A DNA stretch of 64,000 nt from Saccharina japonica (lineage: Eukaryota; Sar; Phaeophyceae; Laminariales; Laminariaceae): NCBI GenBank assembly GCA_008828725.1, contig MEHQ01004022.1:1136167-1200166 (forward strand), written 5' to 3'. Every line of letters begins with the position of its first letter. Position 1 is the first letter of the stretch. A program made the translations under genes and the position numbers. The notes below the pieces were generated by a model. It made no database searches. It was given only the letters and a program-made list of their open reading frames with translations, and was not told the DNA's origin. This document shows, piece by piece, positions 36,008 through 48,185 of this stretch.

Positions 36008-37896
36008 TTACTCGGTACTGTATTGCCAAACCTTCCTGTTCTGGAAAAATCGAGCGCTGAGATCGCACCCCCGGTGCGAACGCAACGCTCTTTGCGGTAA
36101 CACGTGAACGGGGCTGCTGGTGTTGTGCCCGTATGCAAACATTAATACAAGTGTCTCCCCCACTTCGGAGGCCGGCCTTGACACTAACTTCCCTGGCCTC
36201 TCAGCGTACTCTCACCAGCTCTTAATTGCCGACCGGAAAAGTATTTTTCGGGATCGGTAAGTCCTGGAATTATGTTTCTTCATTGTTTCTTCGATTCATT
36301 TCTCCGATTCATCCAAAACGAAAAAGAGTTGTGTTTTGAGCACGCAGCATAATATGCGCGGGCGATGATAACTCGCCTTTCACGGAACGAGATGGCACCA
36401 AATCTCCGAGGCTGTGTGCATCATTGATCTGAGAGTGACCATTGCCAAGACTGAGAGAGAGACGCTGATGAACTGCTGCGTCTGGACCTCTCGCCCGAAA
36501 TGCGACAGCCTCACCAATTTATGTTTTTTTCTTGTTATTTTTCCGAATTTTTGCTTCGCACACGCAGCAGCATCCGCGGCCGATGATTACTCGCCTTAGA
36601 CGGAACGAGATGGTTCTCTTCCTGCAAGCACGACCTCTTGGCATTTGCAAGTCGCACTGCACCAATTCAACAACGTCTTTTAGCAGGGTTGTGAGTTGGC
36701 TGGAGTTCCCGCCTACTTATTAGTTGGCTGGCGAAGCCAAGCAGCTAACTGACTTTAGTCGATTAGTTGGCTGGCGAAAGTCAGGCGAGCGTAACAAGCC
36801 AACAAAAAAAAAACGGCGGAGGGGGCTCCGCTGGAGGCTCCCCCGGAGGGCCGGAGGATCCCGCCGAAGGCGCCGCCGGAGGCCAAAAAAACTAATTCAT
36901 CTGATTGCACTTTCGTCTGGTCTACCTTCCTTGAGCGAGCGTAGCCGGCGGCGTATAGCCTTCCGCGGAGTGCAGCCTTCAATATATATTTAAGGTTCAC
37001 CTTCGGGGTTGTGGCTGACTCGAAACCCCGGGCGTGTCGCAAGCTGAAAAGGGGGAACATATCACCAGCAGGCGCTCGTTCCTCGTACCAGCTGTGATAC
37101 TCGTACGTAGCCACCGGGCAAGAACGAGTAACATAATATAATATATATTGAAAGCTGTACGAACTGGGCCTGCCGAAAAACGGGGAAAGCTTAAGCTTCC
37201 TAAAGTCGTGTCTCTTGAACCACTGCAAACTACCAGGCTACAAAAATTGGGAGCACTAACCCTGGCACATCACTGCTTATGCAAAGAAAATACGTATATT
37301 AAAAATTATATGCATCGTTTTTGTTTTCGACTTGATTTCGCCGAGATATCCGCGAACACTCAAAAACACCGACTTTTTGACACAAAACTCGTACAAAAAT
37401 CGTCGTTTTCGATCTAAAGGAAACATGGTGGAGACAGTGCTGAAGACACAGGGAGACAAGCGAGCGAGGTCTCGTTGCCCAATTCGCCACCCATCAAGAG
37501 ATATTTCTAAACTCGATTCCATACATTAGTCAAGTCATTACGGAAAAAATGGCATTTCTGCGATGCCCCGCTCAATTTTGAGAATTTGCACTGGATGTTT
37601 TACTCCGGATTTGAATCGCACGTTCCAAGGCATTCACTACTGACGGCCCTATTTTTTATTACGAGCGAATGCGAGTTTCTAATTTTGACCAAGGCTCTCG
37701 TGATAGGGAGCCCTGGCAAAATGGCCATGGCCGTTTTCTTACTCGATAAAACTATTGATTTTGTGTGCACTTTTCATCAAATTCTCAGAATTTTATTTTG
37801 TTTACTACTTTTGTTTTTGCACTTTTCATCAATTTCTCATAATTTTATCTGTCTACTATGCGTACGTTTTTTTTTTCCTATATAAAAATAAGTTCG

Positions 37897-37970
37897 GAGT
37901 GATACACCGGTCTCGAACTCCTGACTCTTGTGTTGAGAAGATGCTGTGCCACCTGTTACGCTACACGTAC
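37897..37970 (-). other. tRNA-like sequence (SINE head or tRNA relic)
   Basis: On the minus strand TAGCGTAACAGG (A box, 37963-37952) and GAGTTCGAGACC (B box, 37920-37909) are 43 bases apart. The region where an anticodon loop would be reads TTCTCAA, which has the right shape for a CUC loop, but neither the acceptor nor the anticodon stem pairs. A relic or SINE promoter is more likely than a tRNA gene. Confidence 0.35.
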
Positions 37971-38302
37971 AAGTTATGATTACCTCCATTTTTTCTGTAC
38001 TTCTATAGTAGACGACTTTTTTTTTTTCCTACGGTCCTCACGCAAGTGGAGCAGATCGCCTGCGCCATCATGCGCGTGTACCGCCTTAAGGGAAGGCAGC
38101 GGGGGTTCTCGGGGCACGTTGTCGACGTCTTTTCTTGTACTTTTCCCCACCAATGCACAGAAGTTGACGACAGTTACTAATATCCTGCTGCGCGAGTTCC
38201 TAGCGACAGCTATATTATCTTTTTCTTTTTTTCTAGTTTTGGTCGCTTTTGTACTTGTTCGGGTTGTTGGATCGGCCACATCTCTTGGAATTAACAAAAT
38301 AA

Positions 38303-38377
38303 TGTTATAAGGATTACCCTGGACTGGGTAATTAATCGATCCTTTACCCCTATAGCTCAGCAGGTAATACCCTCACA
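38303..38377 (+). repeat. 5' terminal direct repeat of the TRIM-like element
   Basis: 75 bases, TG...CA ends. It contains TAGCTCAGCAGG at 38353-38364, matching the polymerase III A-box consensus. Confidence 0.6.
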
Positions 38378-38420
38378 TTTGACGTCGTCGAGGACACGGG
38401 TTCGAATCTCACTTCGAACG
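38346..38420 (+). promoter_or_regulatory. tRNA-like internal promoter (A and B boxes)
   Basis: TAGCTCAGCAGG (38353-38364) and GGTTCGAATCTC (38399-38410) match the A and B boxes with 46-base spacing, as in a tRNA. The acceptor and D stems do not pair, so this is tRNA-derived or tRNA-like rather than a functional tRNA. It straddles the first-repeat/internal junction of the TRIM-like element. Confidence 0.5.
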
Positions 38421-38567
38421 TTTCTTTTTTCAGAAACGCTTGCGCGTGCGTCCCCAAATAACACGTCTCCCTGGTTCCCCAGGTATTGAAACGAAGCGGG
38501 TAGGTCAACGTACGGCCGTATACGGTACCGACGTCCCAAATATCCCGCCGTTCAGAGGGGGGGAGAG

Positions 38568-38642
38568 TGTTATAAGGATTACCCTGGGCTGGGTAATTGA
38601 TCGATATTTTACCCCTATAGCTCAGCAGGTAATACCCTCACA
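38568..38642 (+). repeat. 3' terminal direct repeat of the TRIM-like element
   Basis: 75 bases, about 95% identical to 38303-38377. The match starts and stops exactly at TG and CA. Preceded by the purine tract ending at 38567. Confidence 0.6.
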
Positions 38643-40845
38643 ATAAACCATACGAGGGCGGAAGGTCAACCTGTCGATGAGTGCATGAACTACATACACC
38701 AGTGGTGTCGGATTTCGAAATTTCGTGCTTTCGGCTAACATTTTTTGCCGTAAGCACGGTGATTAGCCGACGCAATTGCCGGAAGCCCCAAATCCCCCAA
38801 TAGCACAAGCCATACATTCCTATAGGAAACCCTGCATTTTGGCTCTCCCTGGGCGCCATATTTGGACTCCGAGCTTGCGCTATGGCCCTGCGAGCTGCTG
38901 CTACAATGTTGATGTCCTCGTGGATAGCCAACATTTCGAAGCACGAAGGTGTCCGTGATAAATTCGCGACCCTTTCATCAACATCGCCCGTAACCAAGGA
39001 GGCGCTAACAACAAGTGGCAGGGCACTACAACACGCACCCAAATAATGATATAAACTCAGATAAATTATGGAAAAAATAAATGAAATGGGTTTTGTACAT
39101 TATATTGTGTGCACTTAGGTCGTACCCGGGGACGTTTTTGAACGTAACCTGTTCTGCCGAAATTACGCGAAATAAGTCAAAATGTTGCGTTTTGCCGTAA
39201 TACGCGAAAGCACGAAGCATTTCAACCGAAATCCGACATCTACCAGGTATGTGACATACACCCGTGTCAAAAAAGCAAGCCCGAGTTCGTGAAATTCATG
39301 GGGGGGGCATGGCCAATCCGACTTTTGAACCATTTCGTGGCTGGCCCAGCCAATTCCGACGTTTAAACCATTTATGGCTGGCCCAGCTCGTAAAGAAAAA
39401 AGAAGGAGTCGTAGACACCGAGCAAGTAACCGGGCAAGTAACACCGACCAGCCCGAACGACTTTATACATACAGCAGTAGTAGTACTATTAATAGTGTTT
39501 AGGTCCGTATAATATGTGCGAGTACTCTTCCCTTCTTCCCCTCGCTGCCTCGGCAAAGTTTTTGCTTTGGCATGGCCCATAGCGAGGGGGGGTGTCTTTC
39601 TAGCAAGCAAGGCTAGGCTCACCCTCAAGCGGACCGATACCTTCTTGCTGCTGCGCACCCGCCGCGAAGCGTGTGCAGCGGTAGAGTTGGATCGGCACTG
39701 GTGCGTTAGGCGCAAAAGTTCAGATGCACGGGCCTTTTTGGCCGTCGGTGTAGACAGAAATGTCCATCTCACTTTTGTGCGCGGAGGCAGACGCCATCAG
39801 AAAGGTGGACGGACACTATGTACACGGCCCTAGGTGTGTTTGCAAGAGGGAGCTGTAAGTCTCAGTAACCTGGCTTCGCCATCAAAGGAGGAGGGAGCGT
39901 GTGGCGACGAGCTAGAGTCTGGACTGGTCTGACCCCTTCAGCGCGAGAATTTTTATTTTCCAGACCAAGCACCCTGAGTGCAACGAGGGAGAAAGCGAGG
40001 AGCCGACTGGGAAGGACAACAACGAGAGCGAGTACGGACGGAGCAGGGTCGAGTGTGGTCGTGCTAGGACTGGCCAAGTCGGCACCGGAGCGGCGCGCCG
40101 GACACAGCAGCACGCCGCAGCAGCAGCACAGCAGCGCGGAGCAGCCATCCGGAGCACGGACGACATCGACCCGTGACGAACGGACAATCATTTTTGTTGT
40201 TGTTGTTCGTTTTTTCTTTTTCCGAATTTGTTGTTGGTCTGTGTGGATGACGTCTACTGGTTTTGTAGAGAGACGCGGCAGAGATGGCGCGGACACCCCG
40301 GGTGCCTTCATTGTGTGCCTGATCGTGGAAGACCCCTTCAATGTAGAACGATTCCTAATCAGTGTCGATGTTTATAATGCTGTGCCTAACACAGACGTTC
40401 AGGATAGATTCGGGCAATTTGTCAATTGACGTGATGGCTTTGGTTGGCTGTTCTTTTTCACTGTGTGACCCGCGGACTGTCATTCCGGCAGCACTTCAGA
40501 CAGCAGCTGCGTGCTTCATCTTGTTCCCACGCCTACCGTGTGTTTTTGTACAGACAGCACTTCAGACAGTAGTTACGCTGTAGTGGCAAATTCATTGGTA
40601 AAGAGTGGGAGGGGGCGATGCTGCTGTAGTCGAATGGAGATTGCGGGCGTGTAGTTCAGTTTTGGACACGCATAACATGCTGTAGGGATTTTAGGTGTAC
40701 CTCTTCGGACTTGTGTATCCTTTCCCTGCTAAGTGTGCGTGTTCTTTAGGATTCTCTGATGGCTCTAGCACTTTTGTGACCACGGGCTGTGATCTTGCTA
40801 GATCAGACTATAGGGATTAGCAACTGAAACGAGTTTAATGTGAAG

Positions 40846-40886
<41 letters not shown>
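40846..40886. repeat. AAC microsatellite
   Basis: About 13 pure repeats of AAC in intergenic DNA. Confidence 0.9.
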
Positions 40887-40887
<1 letters not shown>

Positions 40888-41410
40888 TACCGCAGCGGTA
40901 CTTAGAGCAGTGCGTAAGAAAGCGAGGACGCGCTGAATTGTACAAAGTCAGCTGCATACTGCTGCATAAAAGGAACTGCGACGCGGCCATCTTGAAGTCA
41001 TCTTGAAGTTGTCTGGAAGTTAGCGTACGAGTGCTGCTGTACTACTGCTGTAGTGCGTACATAAAGCTCACCTTTTTCCAAGCTACTCAAGTAAGAAATC
41101 CTCATCGTAATCGTCGTAATTTGAAATTTACTAAATTTACCAAATTTACGATGCTGCTGGTATGTACGACCAGGTACCAGCCAGCAGGCTCAAGGTCTTA
41201 CGACCTTTCAAAAAAAGGAGGGTCATACCTGGTATATACGTGGCCCATATAGCCAGCAGGTGCCGATAATCTGCTGGGCTGCTGCTGTGCCCCTGGTGTA
41301 CTACTGTATTTCTTCTGAACCTCACCACTCTGACCTATAATATACTCCCCGTTCAGATGATGATACAAAGATTAAACCTGGCTTATATTTCCGTCCAAAA
41401 TTGCACTTCG

Positions 41411-41462
41411 TGGTACACCTACACCTCGTGAGGTCACAAGCCATTGGTTCGAGCCCACTCAC
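41411..41462 (+). other. tRNA-like 3' half
   Basis: A loop-like ACCTCGTGAGGT precedes a good B box GGTTCGAGCCC at 41446-41456 with partial T-stem pairing. No clear A box at the right distance, so this is at most a tRNA-derived fragment. Confidence 0.25.
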
Positions 41463-42399
41463 CACGCGCACGTCAAGCTCTAGAGGTAAATACACGCGTG
41501 CCATGTGTAAAATAAACTGCAGCTTGTGTGGGGGGCTGGGCACCAGGTCCTGGGCACCAGGTCCTTGGTAAGACACACCTCGCAAGTACCAACAGACAGC
41601 AGCACCAGCGGCAGCAGTCAAACTGTCACGCATGTTGTACAATACAGTATTAAAATAGTAGGTCTGGTGAACATTTTTCATGTTTCGATGTTGCAGTGCT
41701 TTGTCGAAATGCAGGAGCTTCCAATTGCTAAATCCATGCAGGCGAAGCATAAGCTGGTGTCTGCAGGTAGTACTACCACCCACCTTGATGAGAAGGAGCC
41801 GCTCGAAGACTTGAGACGTTGCAGTGTCGCAGCTAGCAGCTCTCAGTGTGTTCTTGTTCCTGTTCTGCCGCTCTGCTGGTCGTTTGCTTTGAATATATTG
41901 TTCAACATCTTGCAAGGCGTTTACGTGAAAGTTTCACATCCCCTGCCGTTGTTGATTTATGATTTCCATGCGTTCTGCTCGAGCGCTGTAGCAGTAGGGA
42001 GGTAGTCTGGTAGAGGCTGAGCCACGTTACCCAGGAGCACAGCTCTCTAGATACCCACGGACCACACCCCATAGAGGCGGGTTGGGGTCTATCGCGGGCT
42101 TCATCCGTTCCGCTGACACGCCTCTAGACACCCATCATGCTCAACTTTGTGAGATTGAAGATTGAGGATACCGATGGGCCAGTCGTGCACCCTAAAAATA
42201 AATGTATCTATCTCTCGTACTGTAGGACGAGCCCCTAACGAACGGTATTTGTGACGGCCGACCAGCGACGTCCGTGTGGTTTTTTTACAGGAACTATATA
42301 CTTGTTGGCGCGAGTCGACGAGGATGACGCCGAGGGCATCAGTGCCAACGAATGGCCGGTCACAGTTTACATGAGAAAGTTTCACAATAATACTCGTAC

Positions 42400-43890
42400 G
42401 TAGCAAATATCGGCTTCGGCAACAACACGATCTCCCGCAGTTTACGAAAATCGTGGTAGTCTACAGTACCTTCGATGCCTCCGGGAGGAACCAATAAAGC
42501 GGCGAGCGCCTCCTTGCTGGGTCCTTGGTAAGGCCCTTCATTCGTTGTACTGTAAAATTATCAACCTGTTGATGATGGTAGCTCGAAATTGTGAAACGCT
42601 TGAGGCCTCTCCTTCCGTGTAGGCTTGCCCACAACCAAAAGAGGGCGGGCATTCGCGCGATAGCGGCTCCTGCTGGGAGCAACGCAGATGGACCTGTCGG
42701 CTGTTTAGGCTTCTGTAGCTTCAGTCCAATCATCATTGAACTTTTATTTGACAGCACGATTTTAACAGTTCGTCGTGTTGTCGTAGAAGTTGATGGCGAT
42801 TTCGTTGAAGCTTAAGTAGCCCAACACGGACGACTGATCCACCTCCGGCGCTCGCCGGAGGAATGAATATTGCGGCGAGCGCCTGCTTACTGGGCTCTGG
42901 GTAAGCCTCTCCATCATACAGCTGCAGGAATTCGTCACAACCTTTTGATGACGGTAGGCGCCTGGAAATTTGAAACGCCTGGGAGCTCCTCAAATGGAGG
43001 CTTACCCGCAACCAAGCTGAGAGGCACTTGTGGCTGTATTGGCTCCTCCGGGGGGGGCGACGGAGGTGGACCTGTCGACCCTTTCGGCTGCTGCAGCTGC
43101 AACGACATCGGGATCGACATCTACGACAGCATTGACCATATTAACAAATCCTTACCCAGGACCCGTCAGGGGGGAACGCGCCTCTATGTTGGGTTTTCTG
43201 AGAAGAATCATAGATGGACGTGGCGACCGTTTATTTACTATTGCAGCTTCGACAACATCGAAATCACCTTCTACGACAACATACGTTATGATTTTGTGCT
43301 GGTGTCGAAGTTGATCGCGGTGTCCATGAATCTGCAGCAATAAAACTCAACGGTCAACTGGACCACCAACGGTGCCTCTCAGAGGACCAACAGAGACGTG
43401 GCTGCCCCCCTGCTGGGTCCGGGGTACAACTCCACATCCGAGGGGAGAAATAGTGTCTAACGAAATAACGGGAACCTGAAACGATAAATATATTGAGGGC
43501 CTCACTGATAAGGAGGCTTCCCAGTGACCAAGGGAGGGGGTGTTCGCCGCTATGTGGTCTCCTGCGGGGGGGGGGGGGGGGTTCCNGGTCGAACAGCAGA
43601 ATGCTTCGACTACCATGTGGTCAGGGACATCGCGACCAACGTTTATGACAACACAAGCCGGTGTGGTCGTAGAGATTCATTCCGATGTCCCCTAGGCCAT
43701 GCAGCAGCCGAACCGATCGGCTTGCTCCTTTGGTGCCCCCCGGGGAAGCCAAGAAAGAGTCGAGCGCCCCCGCGCTAGGTGCTGGGTAAGGCTCCACAGG
43801 AGAAGGTTGCGACAATATGCGCAACATGTTGATAACGGGTACGCGTAGCCTGTAACTATAAAACGCTCGAAGTCTATTCATACGGAGATT
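42400..43890. repeat. Left part of duplication unit 2, matching 18.4-20.4 kb
   Basis: Same block order as 19.6-20.4 kb: GACATCG.GAT.GACATCTAC, CTCAGAGGACCAACAGAGAC, CACATCCGAGGGGAGAAAT, GGGGGTGTTCGCCGCTATGT, TGCGACAATATG.GCAACATG. A minus-strand PGGTKGASRSVRLLHGLGD stretch matches the modules of unit 1. One undetermined base is at 43586 next to a long G run. Confidence 0.5.
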
Positions 43891-43898
43891 TCTCGACT

Positions 43899-44226
43899 GG
43901 TGCTACGGTAGGGGGGTCATGTATAGTGGCTTATTTTTCACCTGCACAGAGCCACTCAGCCGAGTGACTGCTTTACTGCGTTGTACTCATATAGTGGCTT
44001 CTTTTTCGCCTGCACAGGGCCACTCAGCCGAGTGACTGCTTTACTGCATTGTACTCATTACCTTTTCTTGTTTTTTTGGTGTTCAATTTGCACCGCCATT
44101 GAAGGTTTTGTTACGTAACGCGAACAAATTATGTTCAGGCCCAGTTTTCAGTTAGATTCGGAGCCACTCGTTCGAGTGGCCAAGACCTGGTAGTGAAAGT
44201 GTGGGTACCCCCCCTATCGTAGCACC
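43899..44226. mobile_element. MITE variant with an internal tandem duplication
   Basis: GGTGCTACGGTAGGGGGGT / ACCCCCCCTATCGTAGCACC ends. The interior holds a roughly 68-base tandem duplication (about 43923-44058) with a hairpin around GCCACTCAGCCGAGTGAC. The duplication partner near 20.46 kb is uninterrupted, so this is a unit 2-specific insertion. Confidence 0.55.
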
Positions 44227-45151
44227 ACCCTCTCCACGACCACGTGCAGGGGCGTTCGACTCTGGAGGCATGCTCGCTCCGTTAGGGGTGGCCCGTTTTA
44301 GTCGAAATATGGCCAAAACGTTTCTGGCTGGTCAGGCTTCTCAACCCAACATCGGTGGAATATCACTACTGTAGTAGTATTGTAGAGCATTTTTTCGTGA
44401 TAAACCTACCGGAGGCTTTGGGATTATTCATTAGGTTGCACTCTTAGCTTTCCTCAAATTCACGTATTGGGTGAGGTACGATACGCGCCAGCTGTGAGGC
44501 CTCCCGGTTTAGATCGATGCTCAACTTTGACTTTGTAAATGTGCGCGATACTTGGGCCGAGTGTGTTCCTGTGTTCCTAAACTCCTTGCACGCGAACGAG
44601 GTAGGCCGGTGGTCCCCCTCGATGCAAAACCACCAGGCCAACCGGACGATGCCGTAGGAGTGATCTCGGTCCCATCATTAACCACATGTTTCTCACGGGG
44701 TCTTGCACCCCACCTCCTCCCTTTTGCTCCTGCTGACGTTTTGATTTTTGTTACATTACTGTATGTAACACCAACGCCATCCGGGCAGGGCAATCAATGT
44801 ATATGATCAAGGCATCCAACACCCGGAAACGTCATATTTAAGGTAACGGCCGAAAACGGCCCGGGTAGGAGCAGCAGTGAATGGTGGTCAACAAATGCCG
44901 CGAAATGGCAACAAACGGCGCGTCTCTCTTCGTCGTGAACCCCAATAATTCCGCGGACAACTAAAAAAAACACGCCCATGACCAAAACCATCCGCGTTGA
45001 GGCTTATTGATGACACCTGCCAACCTGCCGCTGCTTCTGTTCGCGCGAGGCGTTATTATAGGGATGGGCGTGTGTCGCTCGCGCCGTTCTGCCTTCTGGC
45101 TGCAACGAGGATGTACGCTACGGTAGAGGTGCACCATGCTCATTTTCTGAG

Positions 45152-45403
45152 AGACGCGTGGTACGATAGAGGTAGCACTTTTCGGCTGAATCGTTTTCTG
45201 AACGATCGGGCTCCTTAACCCCAAATTCGTCGGAATTTCATTTTTGTGACGAATTTGTTTTCAGAGCATACTTCGGTCATGATATTTTTCATCCGGTAGC
45301 ACTTTCATTTCACTCCAAAATCATTTTTTCGGTGAGGTCTGACGCTCTCCTTAAGTGAGAAGCTCAGAAAAAAACGTGATGCATCTCTATCGTCGCGTGC
45401 GTC
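45152..45403. mobile_element. MITE, GTGCTACGGTAGAGGT family
   Basis: AGACGCGTGGTACGATAGAG to TATCGTCGCGTGCGTCG. Directly preceded by a truncated family end (about 45113-45150) and followed by another partial, inverted copy (about 45404-45595). This cluster of insertions is absent from unit 1. Confidence 0.5.
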
Positions 45404-45588
45404 GAGGGTGGTCCGTCCCTTGAGGAGCTCTATACCTGCAGTAGTAGGTCTAAAAACTGTTTTTTTGTTTTGGAGGAAAATAAAAAGTGCTCGTACTCGT
45501 ACCCAATGAAGAACTATCCCACGGTCTAAGTGTAAAATGAAGCATTTTTCTGCAACACAATTATGAAATTCCGACGATTTTGGGGTTA

Positions 45589-45833
45589 GGGCCCGTTTTA
45601 ACCAAGAAAAAAAAAAAAAAATGGAAAAAAAAAAATCAAATCCGCTTTTCATTGGTCAGAACCCGCACCACCACCCAAGATTAGACCCCAAGATCCTAAT
45701 ATTTGGTGCTGGTGCTTGTGTTGACCAATGATCCTAATCTTTGGTGCTGGTGCTTGTGTTGACCAATGAAAAGCGAATTTGAATTTCATTTTTTTCCAAA
45801 TTGAATTTATTTTGTACTCGTTAATATGGGCCC
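45589..45833. mobile_element. GGGCCC-ended MITE, left member of an adjacent cluster
   Basis: Begins GGGCCCGTTTTAACCAAG after TTA (45586-45588) and ends with TTAATATGGGCCC before TTA (45834-45836). The interior carries copies of GGTGCTGGTGCTTGTGTTGA and CATTGGTC. The next element of the family starts at 45838, sharing the TTAA between them. Confidence 0.5.
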
Positions 45834-45837
45834 TTAA

Positions 45838-46258
45838 GGGCCCGTTTTAACGAAGAAAAAAAAATCCATTTGGAAAAAAAAAAATCAAATCCGCTTTTCA
45901 TTGGTCAGAACCCGCACCACCACCCAAGAGTATACCCCGATTCAAATTCGCTATTCATTGGTCAACACGCACCAGCACTAAAGATCAGGATCTTCGGGTA
46001 TGATCTTGGGTGGTGGTGCGGGTTCTGACCAATGAAAAGCGGATTTGATTTTTTTTTTTTCCAAATTGTTTTCTTTTTTTCTTCGTTATTATACCCCGAT
46101 TCAAATTCGCTATTCATTGGTCAACACACGCACCAGCACTAAAGATCAGGATCTTCCGGTATGATATTGGGTGGTGGTGCGGGTTCTGACCAATGAAGAG
46201 CGGATTTGATTTTTTTTTTTCCAAATTGTTTTCTTTTTTTCTTCGTTAAAACGGGCCC
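45838..46258. mobile_element. GGGCCC-ended MITE, composite right member
   Basis: Ends GGGCCCGTTTTAACGAAG / CTTCGTTAAAACGGGCCC, flanked by TAA (45835-45837 and 46259-46261). The interior repeats an element arm (AATTCGCTATTCATTGGTCA), which suggests a nested or recombined copy. Absent from duplication unit 1. Confidence 0.55.
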
Positions 46259-47085
46259 TAAGGAGCCCCGCCATTCGAAAAAAAAAACAGCCAAAAAGAG
46301 TCATCCCACGGGGTAGGGGCGCATCATTTTTTTTCTGAGCTCCTCACATGAGGAGCTTAACATCTCACCCGGAACATGACTCCGGAAACATTCGTTCGCG
46401 CAACCCGACCAAACCTCCAACAATGCGGTACTCCTAAAACAAATACCTGGTATACCACTAAAATAATAATAGTAGCTGGTGGTTACTCACGTGAGGAGCA
46501 CAGCCGGTCGGAAAGTGTTGAGCCTAAAAGTGGCACCCCTACCGTGGGATTGCTCAAAAAGTGTTACCTCTATCGTAGCACGCATCCGAGCGCAGACTAC
46601 AGTAGGTATATAATGGTCAAGGAAGTGTCGATTTTCTTGTGCGGAATACACCTACAGTACGTGCCTTCTACCCTGAGAAGGTGGCTTGCCCCCCCCCCCC
46701 CCCCCCCCCCCCTGCTATAGCCCAAGCGTGGAAACGCGGGTGATCTCTTGGTGGTGATCCCTCCATTTACCCCCCCCCCCCCTTGCCCAGGCCTGCGTTT
46801 TGTTCTGTTTTTAGTGTTTTCTGGCCATTCAAAATAGTAGATGCGCGCGTCGGGAATTTGCGGTATGTCGCGTTCCTGTTCACCTCGTGTGGGGAGGCAA
46901 GGCCAATTCTACAGCAGTAGTTTGCACACGAAGCATCTCAGGCGTACCGGGGTGTATGGCCCACCGAAGAACGATGCGATGCGGCGAGGAGTAGAGTCCG
47001 CGTTGCAGCTATCCCTCCCTACGGTGTAACACCCCATGGATTTGTGTGCATCGGGTGCATGTTTTTCTTGGGTTGGACGTACGCT

Positions 47086-47327
47086 ACGATAGAGGTGCAC
47101 CATGATTTTTCTGAGCTCTTCACTTAAGGAGCGCCATACCTCACCAAAAAAATGTTCTTTATGGAAGAAAATATATGTGCTCTCGGATGAGAAATCCCAT
47201 GTCCGAAGTGTACTGTGAAACATTATTCGTCTTTTAAAATGAAAGTCCGACGAATTTGGGTTAAGGAGCCCGATCGTTCAGAAAACGATTCAGCCAAAAA
47301 GTGCTACCTCTACCGTAGCACGCGTCG
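47086..47327. mobile_element. MITE, GTGCTACGGTAGAGGT family, reverse orientation
   Basis: GACGTACGCTACGATAGAGG to CTACCGTAGCACGCGTCG; the interior is in reverse order relative to 15116-15362. Not present at the corresponding place of unit 1. Confidence 0.5.
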
Positions 47328-47936
47328 TTGTGTATATATGTACATATTGTACCACAGGTACTGTAGATATGTACACAATAAGTATCGGGCGGAAGGGGCC
47401 GCGAATTGATTTCCTAAGAGTCTACGAGCAGTCTTCCTTTAGGCGCGAGAGGTTGAAGAACCGGAGGGAGGCACAACAAGGAACGCCCTCGTGCCTGGTC
47501 GAAGAACTGGGGGGGGGGGGCAACAAGGAACGCCCTCGTGCCTGCTCGTGGGACTATCTATGCGTGTGGAGGAGCGAGGGGAGGCATGATATGCGCAAGG
47601 AGGAAGGAAGGCAGGAAAGCGGTACCCCGATTGACAGGTCTCCACTTTACGGTCTCCGTTTCAGATTTGTACAGTGTCTTGAGATCAGACTCCAGACGGA
47701 AAACCAAATCGTCAAAAGTTAAGAATACTTCGAGTACGACACGAAGTGTATAGTAGTAATTTTGTTTAGTTTTCCGAGTGAACCACGCGACCGTAGCAAA
47801 CGAGGTCGATACTTCAAGCGGCTTGAGGGAGGATGCATAGCCGATCCGGGAGTAAACAAAAAATAGAAAAAAAAATAACTGATCCATCCTGCGAGTCCCT
47901 TCCCCTCTTCACCAATGGACTTACGCTAAGCCCCTT

Positions 47937-48185
47937 TATTATCCGAGATCTTTTTTTTTTTCAGATTTCCCAACTTTTTTTTCCCCAAGCACAACTGGAA
48001 AGATGTACATGTCTAGAAATTGGAAATTTAACAGAGGGCAAAATATATCAGGAACGCTTTGCATTCCACTCTTTGGAAAAAAAACAGAAGAAGGAAAATC
48101 TGGAAAAATATAACTTGTGCGAAAAACAAATCTGGAAAATCTGGAAAAGTAGGACAAAAATATCCTTAGATAAGAATGGGCCTAT
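47937..48185. mobile_element. MITE related to 35753-36007, unit 2 copy
   Basis: Left CCTTTATTATCC and right AGATAAGAATGGGCCTA. Matches 24471-24716 over most of its length. Confidence 0.4.

Larger units (their letters stand above)
34676..38302. other. Intergenic DNA upstream of gene A
   Basis: Apart from the MITE at 35753-36007, T/C-rich sequence (35.0-35.6 kb) and a GC-rich block with short GGAGG...CCTCC hairpins at about 36820-36890. No gene or clear promoter motif seen. Confidence 0.4.
38303..38642 (+). mobile_element. TRIM/SMART-like miniature LTR element
   Basis: Two direct repeats of 75 bases (38303-38377 and 38568-38642) differ at 4 positions. Both start TGTTATAAGG and end CCCTCACA, so they have the TG...CA ends of LTRs. 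Directly before the second repeat is a purine-only tract AGAGGGGGGGAGAG, the expected polypurine tract. ATAA flanks both outer ends (38299-38302 and 38643-38646), a 4-base target duplication. Total 340 bases with no coding capacity, as in terminal-repeat retrotransposons in miniature. A tRNA-type A box lies in the repeat and a B box in the internal part. The main alternative is a tandem, truncated tRNA-derived SINE. Confidence 0.6.
38643..42399. other. Intergenic DNA
   Basis: Includes a GC-rich CAG-containing region (39.9-40.4 kb) with open frames on both strands (176 and 159 codons), which I could not assign. The AAC microsatellite and a tRNA-like fragment are listed separately. Confidence 0.35.
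44227..47936. repeat. Unit 2 intergenic duplicated DNA with many insertions
   Basis: Counterpart of 20440-22073 and 22859-24470, extended by the MITEs at 45152-45403, 45589-46258 and 47086-47327. No gene seen. Confidence 0.5.

Noticed and set aside
37897..37970. Functional tRNA with CUC anticodon
   Set aside because: A and B boxes are present, but acceptor and anticodon stems do not pair.
39899..40429. 176-codon plus-strand frame as a gene
   Set aside because: An overlapping 159-codon minus-strand frame and CAG-rich composition explain the openness; no family signature.
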